Source of the DNA: Picochlorum sp. 'celeri'
Taxonomy: Eukaryota; Chlorophyta; Trebouxiophyceae
Direction: 5' to 3'
NCBI GenBank assembly: GCA_010909725.1
Contig: JAACMV010000002.1
Location: 1,116,001-1,180,000, forward strand
DNA length: 64,000 nt
Below the pieces are notes generated by a model. That model did not search any database. It had not been told where the DNA came from and was given only the letters and a program-made list of their open reading frames with translations. A program made the translations under genes and the position numbers. The stretch's first letter is position 1; each line of letters opens with the position of its first letter. Shown here piece after piece: positions 9,126 to 20,633 of the stretch.

Positions 9126-10034
9126 TCAGAGCCCCAGTGTTTTCAAGTATGATACATCGAGTGTCCATCCAGAATCCCTCCGAATTTCTGAAAACTCAAA
9201 TTGCCTCGACATGATCTCTGCTGCTTCCTCTGTAGTCAAATCATTCAAATCTTCCAACACTTGGACAAAGTCACGTTCCGTCAATGTTGTCCCAACGTCC
9301 AAATACTGAATCAATGAAATCAATGTATCTTGCACTGCGAATCCAACCAGCCTGACCACCTTGTCGCCCTCGAGAATCTGCCAGCGAGCCTCGACTGATG
9401 ATGTGGATGCACCTGTGATGCTGCATCTATAGTTCATTCGCTGTGCCATCCCATCCCTATATGTCTCCCAGGCCTCACCCTTCAGCGTATGCACGAGATT
9501 CTTGCAATCAGAAAGTAAATCCCCTGGAATCGCCAAAGGTATCACGGGTGGCAAATGGGGCTGCGTATCCAACAGGCAGCCCCAATTGCCATTACCTGAA
9601 GTGACCTGGCCAACACTCTTGATCCTGCCAAAGCAGATTTGATGAATAAATGCACCAGTCTGCTGTTTCGGAATATACCCCAGTTTCTCATCATTCAAAA
9701 GCTTCACAGCAACAGCGTTGGGATCGTATCGATTCTCTGGCTCCTTTTCCAAGACGACAGCCGTGTTTGGTCTCAAATTCTGCAACAAGGCTTGCCTGTC
9801 GTCAAAGGTCACACCGGCAACTCGGAACGTCTCCATGGGGAGATTCAACCGCAACCCTTCTCGAGCATATATGATATCTGGAAGAATTTCTGTCAGAATA
9901 GACCCGCCTTTTGGTGTGGAATGCATCGCTGCTCGCTCAAACCTTCTTGACCCAAATTGTTTCGTTGGCGTTTGAACAAACGCTTTGGAGGAGAATTTTC
10001 CTGTTGGTAAGGTTCTACATACCCTGAAAATCAT
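9126..10034 (-). CDS. HIRAN-domain protein
   Basis: About 302 aa from the ATG at 10034. Residues 1-35 are rich in Arg, Ser and Thr without acids, resembling a mitochondrial or plastid presequence. The HIRAN domain (about 70-165) starts FRVAGVTFDDRQALLQNLRP and includes EKEPENRYDPNAVAVKLL and LGYIPKQQTGAF, the hallmark VxLxREPxNxxDxNAxxV and GYIP pattern. HIRAN domains bind single-stranded 3' DNA ends and are usually fused to SNF2 translocases of the HLTF/Rad5 type. The C-terminal half has no recognised domain. The gene follows the SHPRH-like SNF2/RING gene on the same strand, 85 bp after its stop, which suggests a linked role unless the presequence sends it to an organelle. Confidence 0.78.
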   Translation of the reverse strand: MIFRVCRTLPTGKFSSKAFVQTPTKQFGSRRFERAAMHSTPKGGSILTEILPDIIYAREGLRLNLPMETFRVAGVTFDDRQALLQNLRPNTAVVLEKEPENRYDPNAVAVKLLNDEKLGYIPKQQTGAFIHQICFGRIKSVGQVTSGNGNWGCLLDTQPHLPPVIPLAIPGDLLSDCKNLVHTLKGEAWETYRDGMAQRMNYRCSITGASTSSVEARWQILEGDKVVRLVGFAVQDTLISLIQYLDVGTTLTERDFVQVLEDLNDLTTEEAAEIMSRQFEFSEIRRDSGWTLDVSYLKTLGL

Positions 10035-10119
10035 ATTAAAAATACGTATTGGTGTAAACAAGGCATGCGGCGCATAATCATGGGAAGACAAGTCAGATTG
10101 GTCTTTGGATTGGTCTCAC

Positions 10120-13100
10120 TCACTGAGGAGCCCTCAGAACGGCATGGAGGAGACTGTCGATTTCATGTTGACGGAGAGTCTCAGAAGATACATTGCCGGC
10201 GAGGGTGGTTGCTGCTTCTTCATCTCCTTGGCCAAGGAGATTGTCTTCTTCTTCCCCAGCAGAGGAGGAGTGAGTATCATTCATGGAATGATCCTGCTGT
10301 TCTTCAGAGAACAAGTCCTGTCGCTTCTTCTGCAAATGGAGAACTTGTTCTTCTATCGTTCCACCTACGATGAGCCGAACGATATGGACATCTCTTTGCT
10401 GACCGATTCTGTGAACTCTTGAGATGGCTTGCTGCTCTATAGCCGGATCGATTGATGGTTCCAAGAGAAAGACATGATTTGCTCTCACAAGGGTCAAGCC
10501 TGCATCCATTGGAATTTTACATCACGGTGAGATACATGCCGTACGAATCACATAGTGTGTTTTCTTTTGGTATCATACCTTGGGCTCCAGCTTTCTGTGC
10601 AATCAGGAAAACTTTGATATCTTCATTCTCCCGGAATGATTGAATGGCATGTCCAGCATCCTGCAGTGCAATATTTCAAACCAGATCAGATGTTGATACC
10701 AATGGCTCTCTGCTTTACCAACTCGACAATTACCTTTGATCTCCCATACAAATGCACGTGAGGGATTTCGTGGGCTTTTAAAGCCAATGAGACGACTTTC
10801 AGTGCATCTGTGAACTGACTGAACACAAGGCTCTTCTCATGAGGGGCTGATATTTTCAAGGCAAGTAATCTCCGCACTAGAGCTGATATTTTTATACTCC
10901 AATCTGAATTCGTCGATACAGTTGATATTATAGGGTCCTCTGCGGCTGTGGGATCTAGATCATTATCGGGGGACCCATGGCGATTTCTCGTGTGAGCAGC
11001 AACTCGCAGTACGTGCCTATGAGAGCATTTGGCCCTGCATATGGGGCATACTGCAGATTTGGTTCCACGAAAAAGATGGTCGCTACATTCGCGGCAGAAT
11101 GCATGGCCACATGAAGACCATAAACATAGATCACCATCCACATCAGCCATGCAAACTGGGCATTCAACACCAGGAGATTTGGTCTCCACTTTTGCTGGTC
11201 CAAATGAGTCTTCCTGGACAATGGTCTCCTTTTTCATGCCGTCCGACTCATCTTTTTTTATAGTAACGGAAGAATTTCCATCCACCTCATTCAACCTGTT
11301 TGCCATGAATGCTTTCTTGTGCTGCAAATCTTGAGCTGCTTCTTTGTACTCTTCAACCTTCTTGAGCAGTTTGTCAATCTGCTTTAGATTCTTGATGGGA
11401 TACTCTGTTGCAGCCTTTTCCACATCAACCTCAATGTCATTCAAAATGGATTTCTTTAGACGAACGGTTGCAGATGACGTGTGCCTGTCGCGTAAAAGTC
11501 GAAGAAATTCCAAAAGCTTGCTGGTCACCTTGAACCTGGCCTCTACTGCATCCATGTGACACTTCTTCAGGAAATGCTCGTTCTCGGCAGAGATGGTCTT
11601 TGAGAGCACTTTGCATCGTTGTTGAAGTTCATGCAAAATCTTTGTGGCGCATTGATTGATGAGATACTTGATCGGTGTCTCATGTGCTGCTTCAAGTTTC
11701 TTGTCAATGTAATACCCAAGACCAAGTTCTCCATTGAAGAAAGCATATCCTTTCACTCTCCCGATCCAGGAGTCTGCAGGCAAGAATTCTGCGTGAGAGG
11801 AAGCACCTTCTAAAATCTCTGGATCGTCTGCGTCTCTTGGCTTTGAAAACCCGAGGGATTCTTCCAGCAGGATGTTGTCAATGGTGATGTCTGTTCCGAC
11901 CTGCTCTGCAGTTGCTGCTACTTTTGCCTCTCTTGGTACAGGCAACACCTGACTAAATTGATTCAGAATAGTATCACGCTTAAATACGGTGAGCAGGTTG
12001 GCCATGCGTGCCAGCGTGTAGCGGAAGTCTCTCATAGGAACTGCTGATGCATTCTCAGTGGCCCAATCGATGCTCTCCAATGTATCTAGCTTTGACTGCA
12101 AAGTTCTAATGGCTTCCTCTATTTTTGCGCGTGTGATGAAACTTTCCAACGGGACAAGATCTGAGCGGACAACTTTCTCGGTCTCCGATAGGTGGGATAT
12201 GACGACTGTCCCAAGCGCCTTTTCTGTGGTGCTTTGTTGGTGATTTAGTTCCTCAAGCTCTTGCAATCGCAGGTGATTCAGATTCGTTTCAAAAGTTTGC
12301 CACCAGGTCCGCACGTCCGAAATAGCACTCCATGTATCAAAAATTCTGATATTTGGATATTGGGCGATCTGCAGCACCTCGTGTTTTAGCTTTAGTTCCT
12401 GCTCCATCAACTTTGCTTCATGAGCCATTGCATGCTCATGTTCACTTCTTGCATTACCAATGTAGTCAGATGCTCGCTTCTCCCGCTCCTCTTCATACTT
12501 CTGGATTTCTGGATGATTTTCATCTGTTTTTCGCAGCACTTGAAGCATCTGCTCTGCTGTGTTGATCTGAATGCGTCTCCAGGCTGACCATGAGCTTGCT
12601 GCCAAAGCATCTGGATCTGGAAGCTTTGCCGCATCCTCTGCGGACAAATCTACAGCTCGAATGCCTTTCTCGCTCACATTTTGAGACTTAATCAGCATCT
12701 GCTGTGCTTCATGCAAAATCTCTCCTGGACTTGAGGACGCGAAATATTTTTCTGGGGATGGCACATTTTCTCCGGGGCTATTCGGCACATCTGTTTCACC
12801 TTTAGAAGGTTTTCTCTTCTTTTTCAGCTTGTCCAGCAAACGCATAGCCGTTGTATTTAGGTGAGCACATAGCAGTCTCTCCATCTCTTGTAAGTCACCC
12901 TGCTCTTTGTCGACAAGCCTCTGAAGGACCTCAGCCATTGAAGTAGTTCCTCCAGACCCTAGTTGGAGATCTCCTGCCATTTCTTGTCGCCAAAATTTTG
13001 TCAACTGAGGGTGAATACATGCCAGTCGAAGTTGGTGGAGCGATGATTTCTCCTCTTCTTGAAGCTTATGAACTCTTTTCTCGAAAGCTTTCTTGGTTGC

Positions 13101-15220
13101 TGCGGTGTCATGCTCCATGACAACTTGCAATGATTCAACAGCAACTTCAAGAGAAGTATGTGCCTGGCGAGCCTTCTCAACAAGTTGAGAATACAATTCT
13201 GACTCCCCTGGCTGCAACTTTAAAGGAACAAAATGCAAAGAACGTGGTGGAAGACTGAATTCAGTGCGGACAGTCATCTTGTCTGTCCTCCACATAACTG
13301 GAAGCAGGAGTTTGACCAATCGGGCCCAACTGCTCTGCCTGGCATGCTGTGTACTGCTAGGGCTCTTTAGACCAGACACGACCATCTTCCTCCATACTGT
13401 ATCAAATCGCATGTCCACCATACCCAGAAACGATAACAAGGCCTTCAGGTCTGACAATTCATTTGAAGACTGCATGGGTGTCCCTGTGACACACCACCTG
13501 TTGTGTGCCAAGATTTTATCAGTCATCTGTGAAACCTGACTGAATGATCCAATCATTTGAGCTTCATCTGCCACCATACGGAAAAACTCAATCTTCAGTA
13601 AAGCACAATCTGGTACCAAATATCGCTTTGCATTCCGGAGTGGCCTATCATTCTTTGATGAGTCATAATGAATTTCACTCTTCAGGACATCAAATGACGT
13701 CAATACCACGTCAGCAACTGCGATTCTTCTAGCCTCTTTCAGAACAACTTCACTAGGATCTTCACAAGGCTGTGGTTGTCCCGCTGCTCTTGCCGCATAC
13801 ATTTGGGCTTCTCGCACCATGGCTTCTGTTAGTGCGCCATATTTACTCCTGGATAAGCCAGCCAAAAAATGATCCACAGACTTTTGCATTCCTTCTTGAC
13901 TGACTGTCAAATCACTTTCTTCTCTTTTTCTCTTCTCTTCTCGATCCAACTCACGCCGAATACCATCATACACTTCGACTTTCAATGATCCTCCAGCATG
14001 GTTTTGCAGCTCGCTTGCCCATTGTTGTAACAATGCTGGGGGACAAACCACCAGAGTCCCACCGGACAATTTCCCATGCTCCTTTTTCGTTTTCCTATGG
14101 ATGGACTCTGCTTGTTTTGATGCGAGGACGAGTGCAATAATTTCCACAGTCTTGCCCAGCCCCATTTCATCACACAACAACCCCCCAGCTGGAGCAAACT
14201 GCACATCACACTCTGATTCTGACACAAACTTCCCAGAAAAATACTCAAAATAATGAATAGAATCTTTCATGACAACTGGAACAAATCTAATCGAGGGAGC
14301 ACTCTGCGCCCGAACGCTGGATCCATCCACAAAATCATCATCAGTCTGCCCAGACTCTCTATGCAACATCCAAGCTAGTGCGCGCTTCTGATATTTATAG
14401 AGGCTACATTTCAATCCAGCAGGATCCTGATACTCTTTCTGCCAATCTGAGGGCTTGATAACATTGAATATGTTATCTCGAAGATTCGATCCAGCCTGCT
14501 CCTTTGTAAGGAAAAAATTGTCCAGCTTGCTCGATCGACCAAAACTTCTATGCAAGCCCTCTGGATACTCATAGTGCGGAAAACTATCAATTATTTGAAC
14601 CAGCTTTTGAATATGTTGAACTTCTTTTTGCGCAACACATCTCGATGAATCAATCAATTCCTGTGTAAATGCAATATCAATTCGAAAGCGTGGGATGTCC
14701 CTGTTCTGCACATGGCCCTGAACACCAGACATGTCGCCTTGCGCAGGAATGGAGCCCATCTCACCGTCATGCAACACAATCTCAACAAAGATCAAATTCC
14801 TTCCAATCAACCATTTCAAGCTTGCCAACAAGGGACCATCTCGGACCAAAATATTTGAATGCCCATCCTGCACAACAGGCAAACATTGCTTGGCCTCTCC
14901 TCCACCTCCCTGTCGAACGCACATAGCATCACGATGCTCGACAGATATCCACTTCTTATCAATCTGATCAGCACGAACATTGAACACAATCTGCTCAGAC
15001 CCCTCTCCATCCCCATCAGATCGTGTACTCGTAGTCCTTTCCTCTGCTGCTGAAGAGGGAAGGAGTTGAACGAGTGTCTCGTACGCATCTCTATTCTCCC
15101 TGCAACAGGCCAAGATCCATCAACTCGTGCAAAAACATTGACATATACCCATGAATAAACGTACAGTGAATCCAAAGGAAAGTATCCCACCTTTCCCAGC
15201 ACTGCTTGGTCGTTTGCCAT
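10120..15220 (-). CDS. SHPRH: SHPRH-like SNF2 translocase / RING E3 ubiquitin ligase
   Basis: I rebuild four exons: 15165-15220, 10734-15099, 10579-10660 and 10120-10499, with introns of 65, 73 and 79 nt, giving about 1627 aa. The phases (2, 0, 1) fit and restore the helicase C-lobe, for example AQKAGAQGLTLVRANHVFLLEP. The SNF2 N-lobe has DEMGLGKT (about residue 330), a DEAQ motif II (about 529) and RWCVTGTPMQS. A long coiled-coil-like insertion follows, then a C3HC4 RING with CPVCMAD..CGHAFCRECSDH..CPICRAKC (about 1331-1373), then helicase motifs V-VI ending QAISRVHRIGQ. This order matches SHPRH, which polyubiquitinates PCNA in DNA-damage tolerance. No PHD or H1/H5 domain is visible. The N-terminal exon is the least certain part. 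Confidence 0.9.
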
Positions 15221-15384
15221 GCTTCTTTCACATGTCCAAGCCAAAGGCGTTTTTCCCAACTCTACGCATCATCACAGCCCATGAAGACTGGTAGCAGATT
15301 CTTCCTAATGTAAATTCTTTTCTGGATTCTGATGCATACTTGAATTCACATGGAAATAACACTGCTTTTTAATTCACTACGAAT

Positions 15385-15435
15385 GCCCTTTTAAGTAAAA
15401 GGGCCTTCCATGGCCATGGGATGGATGCATCCATC
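15385..15435. promoter_or_regulatory. Three successive palindromes in a divergent promoter
   Basis: Between the SHPRH-like gene (start 15220, minus) and RTRAF (start 15503, plus) lie a hairpin GCCCTTTT-AAGT-AAAAGGGC (15385-15404), the 12-bp palindrome CCATGGCCATGG (15408-15419) and the 16-bp palindrome GATGGATGCATCCATC (15420-15435). Such close packing of dyads suggests protein binding; this is inference. Confidence 0.6.
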
Positions 15436-15502
15436 AAAATGGCAGAATATTGGATTTGGTGCCCACTGCAGTGTCAATATTAATATCTATTGATGCAACT
15501 TA

Positions 15503-16369
15503 ATGGCATCTGAACTGGTAATATGCCGCTCAGTTCGGCGGCATTTGCAAACCTTGGGGTACCATGCAGTTCCAACTCAGAAGGAGAACGCATGCCGAGT
15601 TGAAGACATCCATCGGCACTTATTTGATAGACTTAATGATACAAGGTGGATGCAAGAGGTTATAGTGTGGTTGGAAGATACAAAGATTCGACATTATGAC
15701 ATTGGCGACAGGAAGGGGCTCAAGTCGACAGATGCCACGGTGTGGCAGGAGGCTGTCGGCACGTATCTGAAGGAATTGAATTGCCCAGTACCAGAGAATG
15801 CGTCCTCTGATACTCAGCCTCGTGCATTGTCAGTGCATGCATTTGTATGGTTGTTGGGGTATGCTGTTGGAGTGGCATACGAAGATGGTGTAGACTATGA
15901 TGATGTGTTGACCAAGCACGTGATGCACGCTGGTATTCAGCCAGAGTCGTACGAGCCTAAAACCATATTAGATGATATTGATACGGATGAGGCCCGCGAG
16001 GCGTTCAGATCTGTGTGTAGTATTCTTGGTGTGAAGGCATCTGGTGAGATTACTGTGGAGGGTCTGAGTCGGTGTCTATACAGAGTAGAGCACGAGATTG
16101 TTCCCGTTCTTCGTCGAAAAGGTGACATGGGTTTTTCATTAGATGACGATCAGAAGATACGCGAGGTGATCCCTCTTGGGTTTCAAACAGGAGATGAGCA
16201 GGTTGATTTGGCTGCGCGGGTGTTACGAATACTTCATATTAAAGAATTGAGGCGGCTGCAGAACGCTATAGATGATGCGATAGTCGCCCATCAGGAGGTG
16301 ACGGCAAATCCAAGGACAGAAACTGGGCGAGGCAATACCAAGAAGAAGAAGAACAAAGTGGCCTCATGA
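15503..16369 (+). CDS. RTRAF: RTRAF/CLE7-family RNA transcription, translation and transport factor
   Basis: The 288-aa protein matches the RTRAF (C14orf166, hCLE) family along its length. It has VIVWLEDTKIRHYDIGDRKGL (about residues 53-73), a YLKELNCP segment, an AFVWLLGYAVGVAYED helix, and a C-terminal block LGFQTGDEQVDLAARVLRIL plus HIKELRRLQNAIDDAIV. In animals RTRAF joins the tRNA ligase complex and capped-RNA and transcription complexes. The basic tail with KKKKNK is typical of a nuclear protein. It is about 40 residues longer than the human protein, mainly through an N-terminal extension. It is intronless and converges with the GT92 gene, with 7 bp between stops. Confidence 0.88.
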   Translation: MASELVICRSVRRHLQTLGYHAVPTQKENACRVEDIHRHLFDRLNDTRWMQEVIVWLEDTKIRHYDIGDRKGLKSTDATVWQEAVGTYLKELNCPVPENASSDTQPRALSVHAFVWLLGYAVGVAYEDGVDYDDVLTKHVMHAGIQPESYEPKTILDDIDTDEAREAFRSVCSILGVKASGEITVEGLSRCLYRVEHEIVPVLRRKGDMGFSLDDDQKIREVIPLGFQTGDEQVDLAARVLRILHIKELRRLQNAIDDAIVAHQEVTANPRTETGRGNTKKKKNKVAS

Positions 16370-16376
16370 TGATGAG

Positions 16377-18017
16377 TTACCATTCGCCTTCCTCGGCATC
16401 TTCACTCAGCTCTTCTTCTTCCTCATGGGTGTCTGGGTCGTAGGTTTCAAGATACTCCAAGAAATCTTCTTTTCTCATGGTATCTGTTCCCCAAAAGTCT
16501 TCTAATGCCTCCTCTGAGTATCCTGCTAACTGGCTTTTTAAAATTTCTGGATCTAGTGCGCGAGTTTTGGTGACAACATCTGAATTCCATATTTTCAGGC
16601 CATCAAAGTTAAATTCTGTCGACCATCCATCTACGAAGTAAAAGTATTCCCATCCTCTCTGTCGTCGCATACCACTGCCTTTGAGTATTTTCAGCTCAAA
16701 ATCCTCGACACTCTTGGTCGCATAGTGATGGATGACTAATCTATCATGAACAGGAAAATCACTCGCTGTTGCTCCTTCGATGGGACTCGTGTCTGTTCTG
16801 ACTGCAGGATTTGAACAATTGTACCTAAATGAGTGAGGAGAGTCTGCTGTTCCGACTGTACAGCGAGTATTCACGATTGATTTGACGAACAAATGATGGG
16901 TATGCTTGAGTGGTAGGCATCGTATGTAACTCCGTAGAACACTCCTCAGAGGCTTTGTATCATGACCAGAGGAACCAAAGAGTATCCAGTGAACCGCTAA
17001 AGCACTGTACTTTTCAAATTCTGGCAAAAATGCTGGAAGACTCTGAATTGGATGGGTATTCCTAAATATTAAAAATTCGTCCACATCCATAAAGACAAGC
17101 CAATGGTGATCAGGACCATGATCCCTCAAGCATTGTTCGTATGCATAGAGTTGAGGCGATAGTCCATCAACATGACCTTTTTGATCCAGTCGCTCATACA
17201 CAACACGCCCATCTACTATATACTGCTTGAGAAACTCATCAAGGGGTGGAATACTCTGATGATCATATAAGTAAATGGGATGTATATCTAGAGAGAGGTG
17301 GTGATTCACCCATTCCACAATGTAATCATGTTCATCTCGAACTACTAAACATGCTGCCACGTAGCTTTCTCCGTCGTTGTATGCTACAGACTCGGGCACA
17401 AGATACAGTGAGCTTGTGAGGTCCATCGGCGGTGACTGCTTTCTCAAATGCTCCTGGCGCTTCTGCTTTCTCCATTCCGCAAATGTTGGCTTCTCTGGCA
17501 TGGGAGTCCCCTCGAAAGATGGCAGCCCATGGGCCTTTGTATTCGAACTCGGTACGTCATCAGTGCCCTTGCCATGTCCACCTGCTGCAGAGGATCCCTT
17601 TCTATCAGGTGCCCTATCAAATGCATGCTCAGCGTCGTCTCCACGAGTCTCCCCGTCCGTGTCATCATCGTAATGGTCTATAATGGCATCAATGTTGACA
17701 TCTCGCGATACCTCTTCATCATAATCAGACTGAGCAAATGGAAACGCGCGCTGCCTTGTCGACTCGTCGCCCCCTGCTTCCTCCTCTTCAAACAACCCTT
17801 CAAAGTCAGATCCCCGCAGCCACGTATTCTCAGATATATAATCCATAGAAGTATCATCGTCCCGATCGCCCTCCACACGTCGCTCGTAGCGTCGAGCGTC
17901 ATCATTGTCAAACTGAAAAAGGTCCCTCACAGGTCTCCTTGACAGCGCCCCAGTCACTCTGCCCACCGGAAGCACCACAGCAACCAGAAGAGATAAAAAA
18001 AATAGTATGCTATACAT
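16377..18017 (-). CDS. Family-92-like glycosyltransferase, type II membrane protein
   Basis: 546 aa. The N-terminal hydrophobic segment (about 3-24) is a signal anchor and is followed by an acidic, disordered stem to about residue 200. The catalytic domain begins SYVAACLVVRDEHDYIVEWV and has LVFMDVDEFLIF (DxD-type metal/sugar-nucleotide site) and RLVIHHYATKSVEDF. This is the DUF23/GT92 pattern of Golgi glycosyltransferases, some of which are galactosyltransferases. The acceptor is unknown. The acidic C-terminus (EEEEELSEDAEEGE) is unusual. The gene diverges from RNASEH2B across a 398-bp GATCT-rich region. Confidence 0.82.
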   Translation of the reverse strand: MYSILFFLSLLVAVVLPVGRVTGALSRRPVRDLFQFDNDDARRYERRVEGDRDDDTSMDYISENTWLRGSDFEGLFEEEEAGGDESTRQRAFPFAQSDYDEEVSRDVNIDAIIDHYDDDTDGETRGDDAEHAFDRAPDRKGSSAAGGHGKGTDDVPSSNTKAHGLPSFEGTPMPEKPTFAEWRKQKRQEHLRKQSPPMDLTSSLYLVPESVAYNDGESYVAACLVVRDEHDYIVEWVNHHLSLDIHPIYLYDHQSIPPLDEFLKQYIVDGRVVYERLDQKGHVDGLSPQLYAYEQCLRDHGPDHHWLVFMDVDEFLIFRNTHPIQSLPAFLPEFEKYSALAVHWILFGSSGHDTKPLRSVLRSYIRCLPLKHTHHLFVKSIVNTRCTVGTADSPHSFRYNCSNPAVRTDTSPIEGATASDFPVHDRLVIHHYATKSVEDFELKILKGSGMRRQRGWEYFYFVDGWSTEFNFDGLKIWNSDVVTKTRALDPEILKSQLAGYSEEALEDFWGTDTMRKEDFLEYLETYDPDTHEEEEELSEDAEEGEW

Positions 18018-18415
18018 GCAGAACTTCCATCTAGACTCCCTTTACATGCACAAGACGAGTGATAGCCACGCGAGTCGTTGGGCACACGACGGTATCACAG
18101 TTTTTCCCATTACATGACGTATATTCATGATACGCCGATTTATACACAATACTTGCTAATGAAAGATGAGATCTTGGCATTCAGAATATGCTGGTTGACT
18201 CGTCTATCGACGATCAAGACTCGTAAGACGACTGCACAAGAGTCCCGGATCTCTCACAAGATCTCAAGATCTCAAGATGTAGATCTCTGAGAGATCCAGG
18301 GAGAGATCTACCTGTAGATGGATATCTTCCAAGGAGCGATCGGATCAAATTGATCGCATTATTTCATTTCACTGTGTCGTATTATTTAACTGGATGAAGC
18401 ATCGGAAGATTTAGG
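18018..18415. promoter_or_regulatory. Divergent promoter with clustered GATCT palindromes
   Basis: The interval between the GT92 and RNASEH2B start codons contains repeated AAGATCTC units (18257-18276) and a stem GGATCTCTC (18247-18255) that pairs with GAGAGATCC (18289-18297). A smaller dyad GATCTC-TGA-GAGATC lies at 18282-18296. A similar GATCT palindrome cluster occurs at 35803-35857 in another divergent promoter. Confidence 0.55.
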
Positions 18416-19392
18416 ATGGCTGTTTCTGACAAACAGGCTGTTGAGCGGCGAACCATGATGGTTGCACGGGAGCTGATGCTGCCTGGAGGCATGTTTTCCT
18501 TATTTGGGACTCTATTAATGATATTTGAATACATGATAATGATTTGAAGCACCCGTATTGCAGGTGGAGGCAGGGAACCAGTCCTTGTGAATTTGAATGA
18601 TCCGAAAACAGGTGGGTTCTCTGGGTCCTTGAGACGGGCTTTGGTCTGTGAAATCATGAGCATTGATGTATTGTAGGAGAGAAGCGACAGTTTATGGTCA
18701 CTGAGACTCATATACAGGAATGCAATGTGGTGAAGAAGAAATTTAGCTCTTGGTTTGTTGATGACTCTATTATTCAGGATGGTTCCCTGTACATCTGGAC
18801 ACCGATTCATATAGTATTCCTTGTTCTGCCAGCACTAGAGAAAGCAAGAGAACAGGGGACATTTTGTGGTATAGATCATATTGTAGAGTGCCTCGATTGT
18901 GGCAGTGATGCGTTTGCTGTGATGGATATTGTCCGTGCACAGCAGAAAAAGTTGCAGAATGTGTGCGAGTTCAAAGAAAATGGCGGTGAATTGTATTACA
19001 AACTCAATGACGATAAAATGAAGGCATGGCTTCAGGGGAGGGTTGTGCGGCTGGAGAATGATTTGAAGAAGAAGGATGATGCATTTGGGAGTCTGTCTGA
19101 TGCAGCATTGCATCTGTATAGTGTTGGCATGGTGTCTGAATATCTCTCTGATGCTTGGAGTGAGGCATTATATAAACTCTATAACCTCGAGAAGCCTGCT
19201 GCAGTGCCTGAATCCAATGCTGTTGATGATGTGATTGTGCAGAAGGAAGTTAAAAAGCCACGAGTTGATCCAAAGCAGCTTCAAAAGGCTCGAGCATTGG
19301 AGGCAAAGAAAGAGGCCAAGGCAAAAAAGCTCGCCAAGGAGTCTGCTGGTATGAAAAAAATGAGTGCCTTTTTTAGTGTTAAGAAAAAGTAA
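18416..19392 (+). CDS. RNASEH2B: Ribonuclease H2 subunit B
   Basis: Three exons: 18416-18488, 18564-18611 and 18677-19392, giving about 278 aa. The first intron (75 nt) appears to use a GC-AG border (G|GCATGT..TTGCAG); the second (65 nt) is GT-AG. Splicing yields REPVLVNLNDPKTGEKRQF, matching the N-terminal triple-barrel part of RNASEH2B, then KKKFSSWFVDDSI and TPIHIVFLVLPALEKA. The C-terminus GMKKMSAFFSVKKK corresponds to the PCNA-interacting (PIP) box of the human subunit, without the Gln. RNase H2 removes ribonucleotides and RNA from DNA:RNA hybrids; B is a structural subunit and PCNA tether. It converges with the YHYH gene. Confidence 0.88.
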
Positions 19393-19561
19393 AATGTGTA
19401 TCATGTAGCTATATATAATTCTAAGACAGAACTGATGTTTTTTGACCAAAATCAGGTGAAAACAAAAAAAAGATTGCCTGAGGAGTGAACACTGCTGCCA
19501 TCGTATCATCATCCACCGTATTGTATCGTCTCGATAATTCTCATCTGTATATGCATCTGCG

Positions 19562-20633
19562 CTACGGTCTATTTGCTCCTTGGGGTCTGTTCCCTCCCTG
19601 AGGCCTGTTCCCTTCTTGGGGTCTGTTGCCTCCTTGAGGTCTGTTCCCTGCTCCTGCAGGTGAATTGACGGGATCGGATGCGCCACCTGGTTCCATGTCG
19701 TACGGGGGAGCGGAATCCTCATTCAAGGTATACGAGTATGGACAATTCTCCACTGTACTCATCTGTACTGGAGAGTCATCCCATTCCAAATCGAGGCTTG
19801 AAAAATCATATTGTTCCTCTGCTGGGTCGCATTTCCCAGCAACATTTTGCAACATCCTATTATTTCCAAAGTTGAACATCACGCAACCCTTGAGGCAGTT
19901 TGCAGTATAGGGATACTCCAAGCGCCCAGTGGTATGATAATGGTAGAATGGAAAAGTCTCGTCAGCATGTCCCATGCACTCATCCAAGTCGTCTGGAAAA
20001 TTTCCATCGTCTCCATGAGGACCAGCGATTGGAATTCCATCGGCCATCACACCCCAAAATGGAGAATGGTCCTCATCATTCTTCTCTGTAAATGCACAGC
20101 ATGCTCCAGGCAAGGTGTGAACATGATAGATGTCCTGTGCAACATGACCTCTGCATTCATCCATTGTTCTTCCCTCATAGATGTATGCATCTCGATCGTC
20201 GCGGTCAAGCGCATTGAAAATCGCCACCCCAGACAGCGTCATACCTGCAAGCAATAGATGATGCCATGTTTAGATCAAGTCATGGTCACGGTAATCGTGG
20301 TAAAAAGCACATACCAACGATCCCTTTGACAGAATTTCCAACTTCATTGATCATGATCGGGGTCTTAGAAATCACAGGATTCTTCGGAACAGTAGCTCTC
20401 CAATCTTGAACTTCGGCTATGCCAGGAGTGCTCTGAGCACTCCAATCCCACGGAGGACAGCCTGATGCTGAGATCTCCCACACATTGGTGCCATTAGAAG
20501 TCGATGAAATAACGCTAACTGATGTATCAGATCCATCAATTGCGCACCGGGCTGCATTGGCTAATTTAGCGGAGAGCAACAATGCGGCAAAGGCCATTTC
20601 GGTGCTTGACCTTTTGTGCTGTTGGTTCATCAT
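19562..20633 (-). CDS. Secreted YHYH-domain protein
   Basis: Two exons: 20315-20633 and 19562-20244, with a 70-nt GTATGT..CAG intron in phase 1, giving about 333 aa. A cleavable signal peptide precedes ARCAID (about residue 28). The join gives NSVKGIVGMTLSGVAIFNALD. The YHYH signature follows, with DECRGHVA, YHVHTLPGACC, a central DECMGHADETFPFYHYHTTG, and paired cysteines. YHYH proteins are extracellular, of unknown function, and frequent in marine algae and bacteria. The C-terminus is a short tandem repeat of GNRPQGG/GNRPQEG, which can vary in number by slippage. I see no catalytic motif beyond the His-rich signature. Confidence 0.85.

Noticed and set aside
10686..10733. Ending the SNF2 gene at the stop after 10734
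   Set aside because: That would cut the helicase C-lobe; two short introns restore motifs V and VI up to 10120.
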